From assembly GCF_000166355.1 (NCBI RefSeq), contig NC_014652.1, positions 124,001 to 188,000 of the forward strand: 64,000 nucleotides of DNA, written 5' to 3'. This DNA comes from Caldicellulosiruptor hydrothermalis 108 (lineage in GTDB: Bacteria; Bacillota; Thermoanaerobacteria; Caldicellulosiruptorales; Caldicellulosiruptoraceae). Made by a program: the position numbers and the translations under genes. A model generated the notes under the pieces. It was not told the origin of the DNA. It did no database searches and saw only the letters and a program-made list of their open reading frames with translations. Positions 56,751 through 64,000 of the stretch are shown one piece after another. Numbering within the stretch: the first letter of the stretch is position 1; each line of letters begins with the position of its first letter.

Positions 56751-56811
56751 CCCTCCTCATAGTAGAAAATTTGTTTTATATAATCATATTTTACTACAAT
56801 TATGAGGAGGG
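56751..56811 (-). promoter_or_regulatory. Leader hairpin that can hide the transposase ribosome-binding site
   Basis: TATGAGGAGGG on the minus strand (56761 to 56751), which contains the transposase Shine-Dalgarno site, is perfectly complementary to CCCTCCTCATA further upstream (56811 to 56801). Transcripts entering from outside would fold and silence translation, whereas transcripts starting in the loop would not. Confidence 0.65.
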
Positions 56812-56846
56812 TGACCAGTCTTTTTTGATTCTATGTAAAGCTTGAT

Positions 56847-56868
56847 AACGCTCATCTTGAGCGTTTTT
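56847..56868 (+). terminator. Small terminator at the right end of the mobile unit
   Basis: AACGCTCA (56847-56854), loop TCT, TGAGCGTT (56858-56865), then TTT. On the plus strand it would stop antisense transcripts leaving the element before the binding-protein gene. Confidence 0.55.
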
Positions 56869-56876
56869 GCAAAAGG

Positions 56877-56898
56877 CTATTAAAACAAAACAAACAGT
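56877..56898. repeat. 22-bp direct repeat, right copy
   Basis: Identical to 55027-55048. It lies immediately upstream of the ribosome-binding site of the binding-protein gene at 56916. Confidence 0.8.
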
Positions 56899-56915
56899 GG
56901 AGGGAGGAAGTCAAA

Positions 56916-58232
56916 TTGATAAAAAGCAAAAGGTTAATTGCTCTTCTTGTATTAGTAGTTTTTACTATGTCACTCTTCTTTGCCTTTTCAATCAAAGGGT
57001 CTGAGAAAGCTAAGGCAGCATCGAAAAAGGTTACACTCAGGTTCATGTGGTGGGGCGGCGAGGCAAGACACAAAGCAACTTTGGCAGCAATTCAGGCGTA
57101 CATGAAGAAATATCCCAATGTAAGAATTAATGCAGAGTATGGTGGTATTGAAGGGTACATGCAAAAGCTCATCACCCAGCTTGTTGGTAGAACAGCCCCA
57201 GACATAATCCAGATTGACGTTACATGGATAGGTGAGTTATCAGCACAGGGGGATTTCTTTGCAGACCTTAAGACTTTTAAAGAAGTCAACTTAAAGCCAT
57301 TTGAAGAGAAGTTTTTAAAAGACTGGTGTTATTCAAACGGAAAACTTATAGGGCTTCCAACAGGTGTGAATGCTTCAGCTATTCATTACAACAAGGACTT
57401 CTTCAAAAAATTTGGAATTCCGGAGAACAAGACGTGGACATGGGAAGATATTTTGACAATAGCCGAAAAAGTTCATAAAAAAGATAAAAATTATTATCTT
57501 TTGAACTTTGATGCAACGGTTTGTTATTATCTTTTAAAAACGTATGTGCTTCAGAAAAAAGGTGGAAAATGGATAAATGATGATTACACAATGGGATTTG
57601 ATAGAAAGACACTAATTGAAGCATTCACTTATATTGATAAACTGTTTAAAGTAGGTGCTATTCAACCATTTTCAGAGAGTGCACCATTCCAAGGAAAACC
57701 TGAGCAAAATCCAAAATGGTTAAAAGGCGAGCTTGGGATGCTTTGGAATTGGACTTCAACCTTTGCAGCCAACAAAGCAAATATACCAAGCCTGTCTATG
57801 ACAATGATACCTATAATGAAAAATGCCAAGAGCACAGCTGTAACTGTAAGACCGTCCCAGCTTTTAGCGGTGAATAAATTGTCCAAGAATCCAAAGGAAG
57901 CAGCCAAGTTTATCAACTGGTTTTTAAATGATAAACAGGCTGCACTAATATTGAAAGATGTCAGAGGTGTTCCAGCAAGCTCAACAGCCAGAGAGGCACT
58001 TGAAAAAGAAAAGGCATTAGACCCAGTCATAACACAAATAACATCGGAGGCTCTAAAAAGAGCTGCACCACCTGAAAATGCACTTTCACAAAATCAAGAG
58101 CTTGAGAAAATAGCAACAGATGTTATTCAGCAGCTTGCTTACAAGCAGCTGACACCAACTCAAGCAGCTGACAAGCTCATGGCACTTTATAAACAAAAAT
58201 TAGCTGAGATAAAGAGATTGCAATCCCGATAA
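56916..58232 (+). CDS. Sugar ABC transporter substrate-binding protein (family 1)
   Basis: 438 residues, start TTG 56916 with GGAGG 8 nt upstream. The signal peptide (about 1-34) ends near AKA-A without lipobox. The mature part follows CUT1 binding proteins: LRFMWWGGEARHKATLAAIQ, APDIIQIDVTWIGEL, GLPTGVNASAIHYNKDFF and TWTWEDILTIAEKV. It is first in an operon with two permeases, a two-component system and a GH43 enzyme, so an arabino- or xylo-oligosaccharide is a reasonable ligand (inference). The upstream insertion may have separated it from its native promoter. Confidence 0.88.
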   Translation: MIKSKRLIALLVLVVFTMSLFFAFSIKGSEKAKAASKKVTLRFMWWGGEARHKATLAAIQAYMKKYPNVRINAEYGGIEGYMQKLITQLVGRTAPDIIQIDVTWIGELSAQGDFFADLKTFKEVNLKPFEEKFLKDWCYSNGKLIGLPTGVNASAIHYNKDFFKKFGIPENKTWTWEDILTIAEKVHKKDKNYYLLNFDATVCYYLLKTYVLQKKGGKWINDDYTMGFDRKTLIEAFTYIDKLFKVGAIQPFSESAPFQGKPEQNPKWLKGELGMLWNWTSTFAANKANIPSLSMTMIPIMKNAKSTAVTVRPSQLLAVNKLSKNPKEAAKFINWFLNDKQAALILKDVRGVPASSTAREALEKEKALDPVITQITSEALKRAAPPENALSQNQELEKIATDVIQQLAYKQLTPTQAADKLMALYKQKLAEIKRLQSR

Positions 58233-58249
58233 AGCAATTGGATGTGTAT

Positions 58250-58305
58250 GGGGCTGTCAAAGAGGCAAAAGCCCTCCCGCTTTTGAGGTTGGCAGCCCCT
58301 TTTTG
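58250..58305 (+). terminator. Intercistronic hairpin between binding protein and permease
   Basis: GGGGCTGTCAA (58250-58260) pairs with TTGGCAGCCCC (58289-58299) with one wobble, and a CAAAAG/CTTTTG inner stem is possible. TTTTTT follows. It looks like a real terminator, so downstream genes depend on read-through or another promoter. Confidence 0.8.
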
Positions 58306-58357
58306 TTCAGGCTTTTAGCGTTATAGCATTTTTCTTTAAAAAAGGAGTGACAAATAA

Positions 58358-59254
58358 ATGACAGCACGTTTGAGAAGAAAAGATTTGGTTGGCCTTTTAT
58401 ATGTTTTGCCATGGCTTGTGGGATTTCTTGTTTTCAAATTGTATCCTTTTATAATGTCATTTGTGTATTCCTTTTGTGACTATAGCATGCTAAAACCACC
58501 TAAGTTTGTAGGGCTGTACAATTTTATTTATATGCTCACAAAGGATGAACTGTTTCCAAAAGCACTTGTTAATACTCTGAAGTATGTTATAATAACCGTT
58601 CCACTCAAGATTTCGTTTGCACTTTTTGTAGCAATAATATTGAACATGAAATTGAAGGGAATTAATCTTTTCAGAACAGTATATTATCTTCCTTCTATCT
58701 TTGGTGGGTCTGTTGCAATCTCAATTTTGTGGAGATTTTTGTTTATGAAAGAAGGTATAGTGAACAAATTCTTAGGTCTTTTTGGGATAGAAGGTATAAA
58801 CTGGCTTGGAGACCCAAGGATAGCGATGTTTTCGGTTAGCCTTCTTGCAGTGTGGCAGTTTGGGTCATCGATGGTGCTATTTTTAGCAAGGCTAAAGGAG
58901 ATTCCATCAGAACTTTATGAAGCGGCATTGGTTGATGGAGCATCAAGATTAAAAATGTTTACAAAAATAACTCTTCCCATGATTTCTCCTATAATGTTTT
59001 TCAACCTTGTGATGCAGACCATAAATGCTTTCCAGGAATTTACAGGACCGTACATCATCACAGGCGGTGGACCTGTCAATTCCACCTACCTTTTGAGCAT
59101 GCTCATATACGACAATGCCTTTAAATATTTCAGAATGGGCTATGCAGCAGCACTTTCCTGGGTCCAGTTTGTAATAATTTTGATATTTACAGCGTTTATC
59201 TTTAGGTCTTCTACCTATTGGACATACTACGAGTATGATGAGGGGAGGTTCTAA
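58358..59254 (+). CDS. Sugar ABC transporter permease, MalF/UgpA type
   Basis: 298 residues with six membrane segments. The N-terminus LVGLLYVLPWLVGFLVFKLY and the EAA loop ELYEAALVDGASRLKMFTKI are typical. AAAGGAG precedes ATG 58358. It pairs with the MalG-type permease 6 nt downstream and the binding protein upstream. No ATPase is encoded, as in the other CUT1 operons of the window. Confidence 0.88.
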   Translation: MTARLRRKDLVGLLYVLPWLVGFLVFKLYPFIMSFVYSFCDYSMLKPPKFVGLYNFIYMLTKDELFPKALVNTLKYVIITVPLKISFALFVAIILNMKLKGINLFRTVYYLPSIFGGSVAISILWRFLFMKEGIVNKFLGLFGIEGINWLGDPRIAMFSVSLLAVWQFGSSMVLFLARLKEIPSELYEAALVDGASRLKMFTKITLPMISPIMFFNLVMQTINAFQEFTGPYIITGGGPVNSTYLLSMLIYDNAFKYFRMGYAAALSWVQFVIILIFTAFIFRSSTYWTYYEYDEGRF

Positions 59255-59259
59255 GAAAG

Positions 59260-60117
59260 ATGTACTCCCAGAGCAAAAAAGCAAAAAATACAATTTCGCT
59301 TTTTATAACTTATGCATTTTTGATTCTATTTGGACTGTTTATGATTTATCCACTTTTGTGGGTTGTATCTGCGGCATTTAAATCAAATGATGAGATATTC
59401 AAATCGCTGTCTTTAATTCCACAGAAAATTGTTACAGACTCATTTATAAAAGGATGGCAGGGGACAGGGCAATATACCTTTGGCAGATTTTTTGCAAATA
59501 ACTTCATACTTGTTGTCCCGGTTGTATTTTTTACAATAATATCCTCTACTCTTGTCGCATATGGTTTTGCAAGGTTTAATTTTCCACTGAAAAGATTATT
59601 TTTTGTGATACTAATTTCAACATTAATGCTGCCAGACTCTGTAAACCTGATTCCAAGATATATTCTTTTCAATGCATTTGGATGGGTAGATAGTTACAAA
59701 CCCTTTATAATTCCATCCATGTTTGCATCAACTCCATTTTTTGTGTTTATGATGATACAGTTTATGAGAGGGCTCCCACGCGAGATAGAAGAAGCAGCTA
59801 TAATTGATGGCTGCAACTCTTTTCAGATTCTTTTGCGCGTAACAGGACCTCTTTGTAAAACAGCAATGATTTCAATGGGAATTTTCCAATTTATCTGGAC
59901 TTGGAACGACTTTTTAGGACCGCTCATCTATATCAACAGCGTTGAAAAATACACAATTGCTCTTGGACTTAGAATGTGTGTTGACAGTGCCGCTGCAATT
60001 GCTTGGAACCAAATCATGGCTATGACTGTAATAGCAATGCTGCCGTGTATTATCATCTTCTTTGCTGCTCAAAAATACTTTGTTGAAGGAATTGCAACAA
60101 GCGGAATAAAAGGTTAA
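59260..60117 (+). CDS. Sugar ABC transporter permease, MalG/UgpE type
   Basis: 285 residues with six membrane segments. The EAA loop reads EIEEAAIIDGCNSFQILLRV and the end FVEGIATSGIKG matches the class. GGGGAGG lies 11 nt before ATG 59260, overlapping the end of the first permease. It is followed after 88 nt by the two-component system. Confidence 0.88.
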   Translation: MYSQSKKAKNTISLFITYAFLILFGLFMIYPLLWVVSAAFKSNDEIFKSLSLIPQKIVTDSFIKGWQGTGQYTFGRFFANNFILVVPVVFFTIISSTLVAYGFARFNFPLKRLFFVILISTLMLPDSVNLIPRYILFNAFGWVDSYKPFIIPSMFASTPFFVFMMIQFMRGLPREIEEAAIIDGCNSFQILLRVTGPLCKTAMISMGIFQFIWTWNDFLGPLIYINSVEKYTIALGLRMCVDSAAAIAWNQIMAMTVIAMLPCIIIFFAAQKYFVEGIATSGIKG

Positions 60118-60205
60118 AGTAAGATATTGGTTTTGTGAAGGATATTTGAATAGTGTTATAATTTTAATTGCAAGGTGTTTTAAAATAAAAGGGGGCAGAC
60201 CCTAT

Positions 60206-60964
60206 ATGTCTTACAAAATGATTATTGTTGAAGATGAAAGCGAAATAAGGGAGGGACTTTTTACCTGCTTTCCATGGGATAAGCTTGACTTTGAAATTGT
60301 TGGCCTGTTTGAAAATGGAAAGCAGGCTTTAGATTATATTTTGCAAAATAAGGTTGATGTTGTTTTTTGTGATGTAAAAATGCCTGTGATGAGTGGAATT
60401 GACCTTGCAAGGGTTTTGTTTTTAAATAACATCCCTGTAAAAATAGTTTTTATCAGTGGTTATCAGGACTTTGAATTTGCTCAAAAAGCCATGAAATATG
60501 GTGTGAGGTACTACATAACAAAACCAGCAACATATGATGAGGTAATAGAGATATTTGGACTAATAAAAAAAGAGCTTGACCTGCAGTCGAAAAATCCGCA
60601 AACTCACAGTGAAGAGGTAAAAAAACAAGATTTAATTTCTATTGACAATCCTGAAAATGTGATTGAAACTGTGAAAGAGTATATAAAAAGAAACTATAAA
60701 GAGGCTACACTTGAAGATGCTGCAAAGCTTGTCTATATGAACCCTTACTATCTCAGTCGCCTTTTTAAATGCAAAACTGGTAAGAACTTTTCTGATTATC
60801 TGATAGAAGTCAGGATGAGAAAAGCTCTTCAGCTTATGAAAATTCCTATGTACAAGCTTCATGAGATAGGTGAAATGGTTGGTTACAAGAATCCAAAGAA
60901 CTTTACCAGAGCTTTTAAGAAATATTTTGGCAAGTCTCCTTCAGAGTTTGTTCAGGAGAGATAA
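60206..60964 (+). CDS. Response regulator with AraC DNA-binding domain (short YesN type)
   Basis: 252 residues: receiver with VEDES, phospho-acceptor Asp56 in FCDVKMPVMSG and Lys in YITKPAT, then directly an AraC domain (NYKEATLEDAAKLVYMNPYY; MVGYKNPKNFTRAFKKYFG). It lacks the roughly 250-residue central linker of the regulators in the two sensor cassettes. ATG 60206 is chosen for the GGGGGCAG site upstream and the standard receiver start. It lies 6 nt ahead of its kinase gene and probably controls this transport and GH43 operon. Confidence 0.9.
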   Translation: MSYKMIIVEDESEIREGLFTCFPWDKLDFEIVGLFENGKQALDYILQNKVDVVFCDVKMPVMSGIDLARVLFLNNIPVKIVFISGYQDFEFAQKAMKYGVRYYITKPATYDEVIEIFGLIKKELDLQSKNPQTHSEEVKKQDLISIDNPENVIETVKEYIKRNYKEATLEDAAKLVYMNPYYLSRLFKCKTGKNFSDYLIEVRMRKALQLMKIPMYKLHEIGEMVGYKNPKNFTRAFKKYFGKSPSEFVQER

Positions 60965-60970
60965 AGTGCG

Positions 60971-62725
60971 ATGATAAGAAAAAATGGAGTTTATAAAAGC
61001 AAGATTTTTAAAAAGAATTTTGTACAGATAGTTATTGTTCCTATTGTGATAATAGCTATTCTTGGGCTTTTTTCGTGCATCATTATAGAACAATACGTCA
61101 AAAATGAGATAAACAAAAATTTGGAGACAGTGCTAATACAAAGTAAAAACAATGTCGAGCTTATGCTGGGGGAGATAGACTATCTTTATATGGTATTTGG
61201 AATAAACAAAGATGTCACCCTTCAGATAAAAAGAATTTTGAATTCATTGTATTTTTCTTTAGAAGATATCTGGCAACTTAACATGTTCAAAAATGTTTTA
61301 AATTCGATATCTTATACAAAGCCGTTTATACATTCAATCTATGTTTATTTCGAAAATCCTGAAGGGAATTTTATAGTTACCCCAGACGGAATAACCAATT
61401 TTCAGTATTTTTACGACAAGCGCTGGTTTGACCAGTATAAAAAATGCAAAGAGTTAATGTGGGTAGAAAGAAGAAAAATTCAGCCTTACAACTTTACTGA
61501 AGAGTCAATTGATGTTTTGACAATATACAAGAAGATAAAATCCGCATATTCTGATGTGGATGAGGGTGTCATTGTTCTTAATTTGTATTACGACCAGGTA
61601 AAAAAGTCATTGAGTCTTCAAAGTTCAATCCCTGAGCATGCAATGTACATATTGGACCAAAATGGAAATGTTCTGGTATCAAATGAATCGGAGAGCTCTA
61701 ATGTCTCAAGTTTAGTCCTACTGAAAAAAGGAACAGACAACTATCTCACAAAAAGATTAGAGTCAAAAAAATACAACTTGACCTTTGTTTCAGTGGTTTC
61801 CAAAGATTATCTTTACAGCATTCCTATCAGGCTTTTCAAGGTGACACTGGAGCTACTTCTAATTTTTATAGTTATCGCTTTTGCTGCCTCATATTACATT
61901 GCTAAAATAAATTATAGAAACATTAAAAAGATTATAGATACAATAAATTCAGCAACAGAAGGAAAACCACCAAAAGAGACTAAAATTACTTCAAATGATG
62001 AGTATGGATATATCATGTATAATGTAATAAAGAACTTCATTGAAAAGCATTATTTAGTAGCACGACTTCAAGCTTTAGAGCTTTTAGCTCTGCAGGCCCA
62101 GATTAATCCTCATTTTTTGTTTAATACCCTTGAGCACATATATCTTAAAACTTTGGCTCTAACAGGCACTCCAAATGAAATTACAAGAATGATAGAAAAC
62201 CTTTCGGCAATACTCAAGTATTCTCTGAGCAATCCAAAAAGCACTATATTTTTAAGAGATGAAATTAAAGCTACAAAAGCTTATATTGAGCTTGTCAAAG
62301 CAAGATATAAAGAAAAGTTTGATGTATTTTGGGACTATAGTGAAGATGTACTTGATGTAAAAGTGATGAAACTTTTATTCCAGCCATTAATTGAAAATTC
62401 AATCTATCACGGGATAAAACCTTGCGAAAAGAGATGTGGAATAAAGATTAGAATTAAGAAACTTAAAAATGATTTTGAACACATTGCCATTTGGGTGGTT
62501 GACAATGGAATTGGGATGAGCAAGGAAAAGTTAGAAGAGGTGCAAGGCAGGCTTTCACAGGATTTTGACTTTTCAGAGCATATTGGACTTTTAAACACCA
62601 ATGAAAGGTTAAAACTCATCTATGGCAATAACTTTAAACTCAAGGTTTGGAGCAAGCTGGGTTTGGGGACAGTTGTTAAAATAATTCTTCCTATTGATTT
62701 TGAATACCGAAAGGAGAATGGGTAG
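60971..62725 (+). CDS. Sensor histidine kinase, YesM type
   Basis: 584 residues. Membrane segments at about 17-38 and near 290-312 bound a large extracytoplasmic sensor of some 250 residues of Cache-like character. A HAMP-like linker, the phospho-acceptor His in NPHFLFNTLEHIY, N-box LIENSIYHG and G-box VDNGIGM follow. Here the ligand domain is in the kinase itself, in contrast to the small ectodomains of the cassette kinases. Its stop is directly followed by the GH43 start. Confidence 0.9.
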   Translation: MIRKNGVYKSKIFKKNFVQIVIVPIVIIAILGLFSCIIIEQYVKNEINKNLETVLIQSKNNVELMLGEIDYLYMVFGINKDVTLQIKRILNSLYFSLEDIWQLNMFKNVLNSISYTKPFIHSIYVYFENPEGNFIVTPDGITNFQYFYDKRWFDQYKKCKELMWVERRKIQPYNFTEESIDVLTIYKKIKSAYSDVDEGVIVLNLYYDQVKKSLSLQSSIPEHAMYILDQNGNVLVSNESESSNVSSLVLLKKGTDNYLTKRLESKKYNLTFVSVVSKDYLYSIPIRLFKVTLELLLIFIVIAFAASYYIAKINYRNIKKIIDTINSATEGKPPKETKITSNDEYGYIMYNVIKNFIEKHYLVARLQALELLALQAQINPHFLFNTLEHIYLKTLALTGTPNEITRMIENLSAILKYSLSNPKSTIFLRDEIKATKAYIELVKARYKEKFDVFWDYSEDVLDVKVMKLLFQPLIENSIYHGIKPCEKRCGIKIRIKKLKNDFEHIAIWVVDNGIGMSKEKLEEVQGRLSQDFDFSEHIGLLNTNERLKLIYGNNFKLKVWSKLGLGTVVKIILPIDFEYRKENG

Positions 62726-63604
62726 ATGCTAAAAAGACAGGATATTTATATCCGCGACCCTTTCATTATGCCTGTGAAAGAAAAAAGAGTATACTACATG
62801 TTTGGTACAACTGATAAAAACTGCTGGGGCGATGAAAAAGCAACAGGTTTTGATTATTATGTGACATCTGACCTTGAAAATTTTAAAGGACCGTATCCAG
62901 CATTTAGACCCCCTCAGAATTTTTGGGCAGACAGAAATTTCTGGGCACCAGAGGTGCATTTTTATAACGGCAAGTATTATATGTTTGCAACTTTTTGTTC
63001 ACCAGAAGGAAAAAGGGGAACTGCGATTCTTGTTTCAGATACTGTAGAAGGACCATATGTTGAACATAGTATTGGACCTGTTACACCAAAGGATTGGATG
63101 TGCCTTGATGGAACACTTTACATAGATGAAGATTCAAATCCCTGGCTTGTATTTTGCCGTGAATGGGTTGAGGTTTATGATGGTCAGATTTTAGCAGCAA
63201 GACTTTCAGATGATTTGAGAAGGATAATTGATGAGCCCATTTTACTCTTTACAGCCTCCAGCGCACCATGGACAGCAAGTATAAGAGTTAAAGATGGCAG
63301 AGAATGTTTTGTGACAGATGGTCCGTTTTTATTCAGAACCCCAAACGGCGCTCTTTTGATGCTATGGTCAAGCTTTGACAGAGAAAGAAGGTACTGTGTT
63401 GGAGTTGCAAAATCACTGTCAGGCAATATTATAGGTCCATGGCAGCACAAACCCGAGCCAATTTTTTCTGATGACGGTGGTCATGGCATGCTTTTTAGAA
63501 CCTTTGAAGGTGATCTTATGCTTTCAATCCACACTCCAAATTCAAGGGGCAATGAAAGGCCTTTGTTTATAAGGTTGAATGAAGATGATTGGGAGAATTT
63601 ATAA
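62726..63604 (+). CDS. Glycoside hydrolase family 43-like, cytoplasmic
   Basis: 292 residues of five-bladed beta-propeller. The general base Asp11 is in IRDPF, a WAPEVH blade motif lies near 73-78, and the pKa-modulating Asp128 is in LDGTLYID. Where GH43 usually has the acid Glu, this protein has Asp198 in VTDGPFLFR. Known GH43 activities are beta-xylosidase, alpha-arabinofuranosidase and arabinanase. No signal peptide. Its ATG directly follows the kinase stop codon, so it is translated as part of the sensor-transport operon. Confidence 0.82.
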   Translation: MLKRQDIYIRDPFIMPVKEKRVYYMFGTTDKNCWGDEKATGFDYYVTSDLENFKGPYPAFRPPQNFWADRNFWAPEVHFYNGKYYMFATFCSPEGKRGTAILVSDTVEGPYVEHSIGPVTPKDWMCLDGTLYIDEDSNPWLVFCREWVEVYDGQILAARLSDDLRRIIDEPILLFTASSAPWTASIRVKDGRECFVTDGPFLFRTPNGALLMLWSSFDRERRYCVGVAKSLSGNIIGPWQHKPEPIFSDDGGHGMLFRTFEGDLMLSIHTPNSRGNERPLFIRLNEDDWENL

Positions 63605-63619
63605 GACATAGTAAAAAAA

Positions 63620-63653
63620 GGCTTATCCAAAGGGGGTTGGATAAGCCCTTTTG
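63620..63653. terminator. Bidirectional terminator between convergent genes
   Basis: GGCTTATCCAA (63620-63630) pairs perfectly with TTGGATAAGCC (63637-63647), with an A-run before and CTTTT after. It serves the GH43 operon and the opposing beta-galactosidase gene. Confidence 0.85.
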
Positions 63654-63657
63654 ACTT

Positions 63658-64000
63658 TTAAAATAGCTTTTCAACATCCAAACTATTGCTATCAACAGGT
63701 ATCATATAAAAGCAAAATTCAAATTTCTCATCTTTGATTAAGTACTTCTCAAGCGGGCCGGGGCCACAGCTCTGGCTTCCGATACCACCAATCTTAAAGT
63801 CAACATTCACAACAATTCCATCTGCTTTTGTCAGCTCATATGTGTGTTTTGCTTTTGTGAGCACATCATCAGTATATTCTCTTGCACTGAAGTTAAATGT
63901 TGGCACACCCTTAATACAAAGTCCTATTCCATAGATGTTGTATACAAACGCCCATCTAACGTTGCACCTGTTTCCATATTCCTGGGGCATTATATATGGA
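63658..64000 (-). CDS. Beta-galactosidase (GH2, LacZ type), C-terminal part (partial)
   Basis: The frame is open at the right edge and ends at TAA 63658-63660, about 113 residues. The sequence PQEYGNRCNVRWAFVYN, FNFSAREYTDDVLTKAKHTY and GSQSCGPGPLEKYLI are the hallmarks of the C-terminal Bgal_small_N domain of LacZ-type enzymes. The catalytic barrel lies outside the window. It is convergent with the GH43 gene. Confidence 0.9.
   Translation of the reverse strand, partial: PYIMPQEYGNRCNVRWAFVYNIYGIGLCIKGVPTFNFSAREYTDDVLTKAKHTYELTKADGIVVNVDFKIGGIGSQSCGPGPLEKYLIKDEKFEFCFYMIPVDSNSLDVEKLF

Larger units (their letters stand above)
55049..56876 (-). mobile_element. Insertion-sequence-like unit with IS4-type transposase
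   Basis: An 1828-bp unit between identical 22-bp direct repeats. Two bases inside each repeat lies a similar near-palindromic motif: GCGTTTGCAAAA (55051-55062) on the left and GCGTTTTTGCAAAA (56861-56874) on the right. It carries one transposase on the minus strand. Conventional terminal inverted repeats were not found by eye, so exact ends remain uncertain. Removing the unit and one repeat would put the ribosome-binding site of the 56916 gene directly behind the sequence upstream of 55027. Confidence 0.55.

Noticed and set aside
1-64000. CRISPR array, tRNA or rRNA genes, riboswitch
   Set aside because: No regularly spaced repeats, no tRNA cloverleaf or rRNA segments and no riboswitch core recognised by eye on either strand.

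Overview
The window looks like a piece of a low-GC, thermophilic, plant-polysaccharide-degrading Firmicute. Gene content and protein style point to the genus Caldicellulosiruptor. This placement is from recognition of families and style, not from any search. Nearly everything concerns uptake, sensing and breakdown of plant cell-wall sugars.

Layout. (1) 1-3472: the end of a sugar-binding protein, two MalF/MalG-type permeases and a cytoplasmic GH30 glycosidase. (2) 3509-11760: a membrane-bound AraC regulator divergent from an LplA-type binding protein, LplB/YtcP-type permeases, a beta-glucuronidase (GH2) and the wreck of a GH88 unsaturated glucuronyl hydrolase. (3) 11761-33197: a DUF72 gene, then two paralogous four-gene sensor cassettes on the minus strand (membrane-anchored sugar-binding protein, LytS/YesM-type kinase, YesN-type response regulator, XylF-like anchored binding protein). 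Each cassette is divergent from a CUT2 sugar ABC transporter, xylFGH for the first and an mglBAC-type operon for the second, with a chemoreceptor gene between them. (4) 33201-37845: a YtrA-type GntR regulator with two ABC-2 exporters behind a 26-bp palindrome. (5) 38113-39216: a TadA-family deaminase and an RsbW-like kinase. (6) 39347-45927: a cytoplasmic pectin methylesterase, then a DeoR-FGGY kinase-class II aldolase-TIM-barrel isomerase-hydroxyacid dehydrogenase operon whose substrate I cannot name. (7) 46007-52886: IclR regulator, kdgA, kdgK, kduI, kduD, GH105 and GH28, a nearly complete intracellular route from unsaturated oligogalacturonides to pyruvate and glyceraldehyde-3-phosphate. 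(8) 53057-54857: an LplA-type binding protein without permeases. (9) 55027-56898: an insertion with an IS4-type transposase between 22-bp direct repeats. (10) 56916-63655: binding protein, two permeases, response regulator, histidine kinase and GH43 enzyme. (11) 63658-64000: the end of a minus-strand GH2 beta-galactosidase.

How it fits together. Oligosaccharides enter through ABC transporters. Every glycosidase and esterase visible here lacks a signal peptide and so acts in the cytoplasm, and the uronate products feed the Kdu/Kdg pathway. Three sensing designs occur: a one-piece membrane AraC protein, a classical kinase/regulator pair, and two kinase/regulator pairs each flanked by two membrane-anchored sugar-binding proteins. 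The last design extends the known XylFII-LytS xylose sensor and is the most interesting feature of the window. A second recurring theme is a hairpin directly after every solute-binding-protein gene, including the orphan one. No tRNA, rRNA, CRISPR array or riboswitch was recognised.
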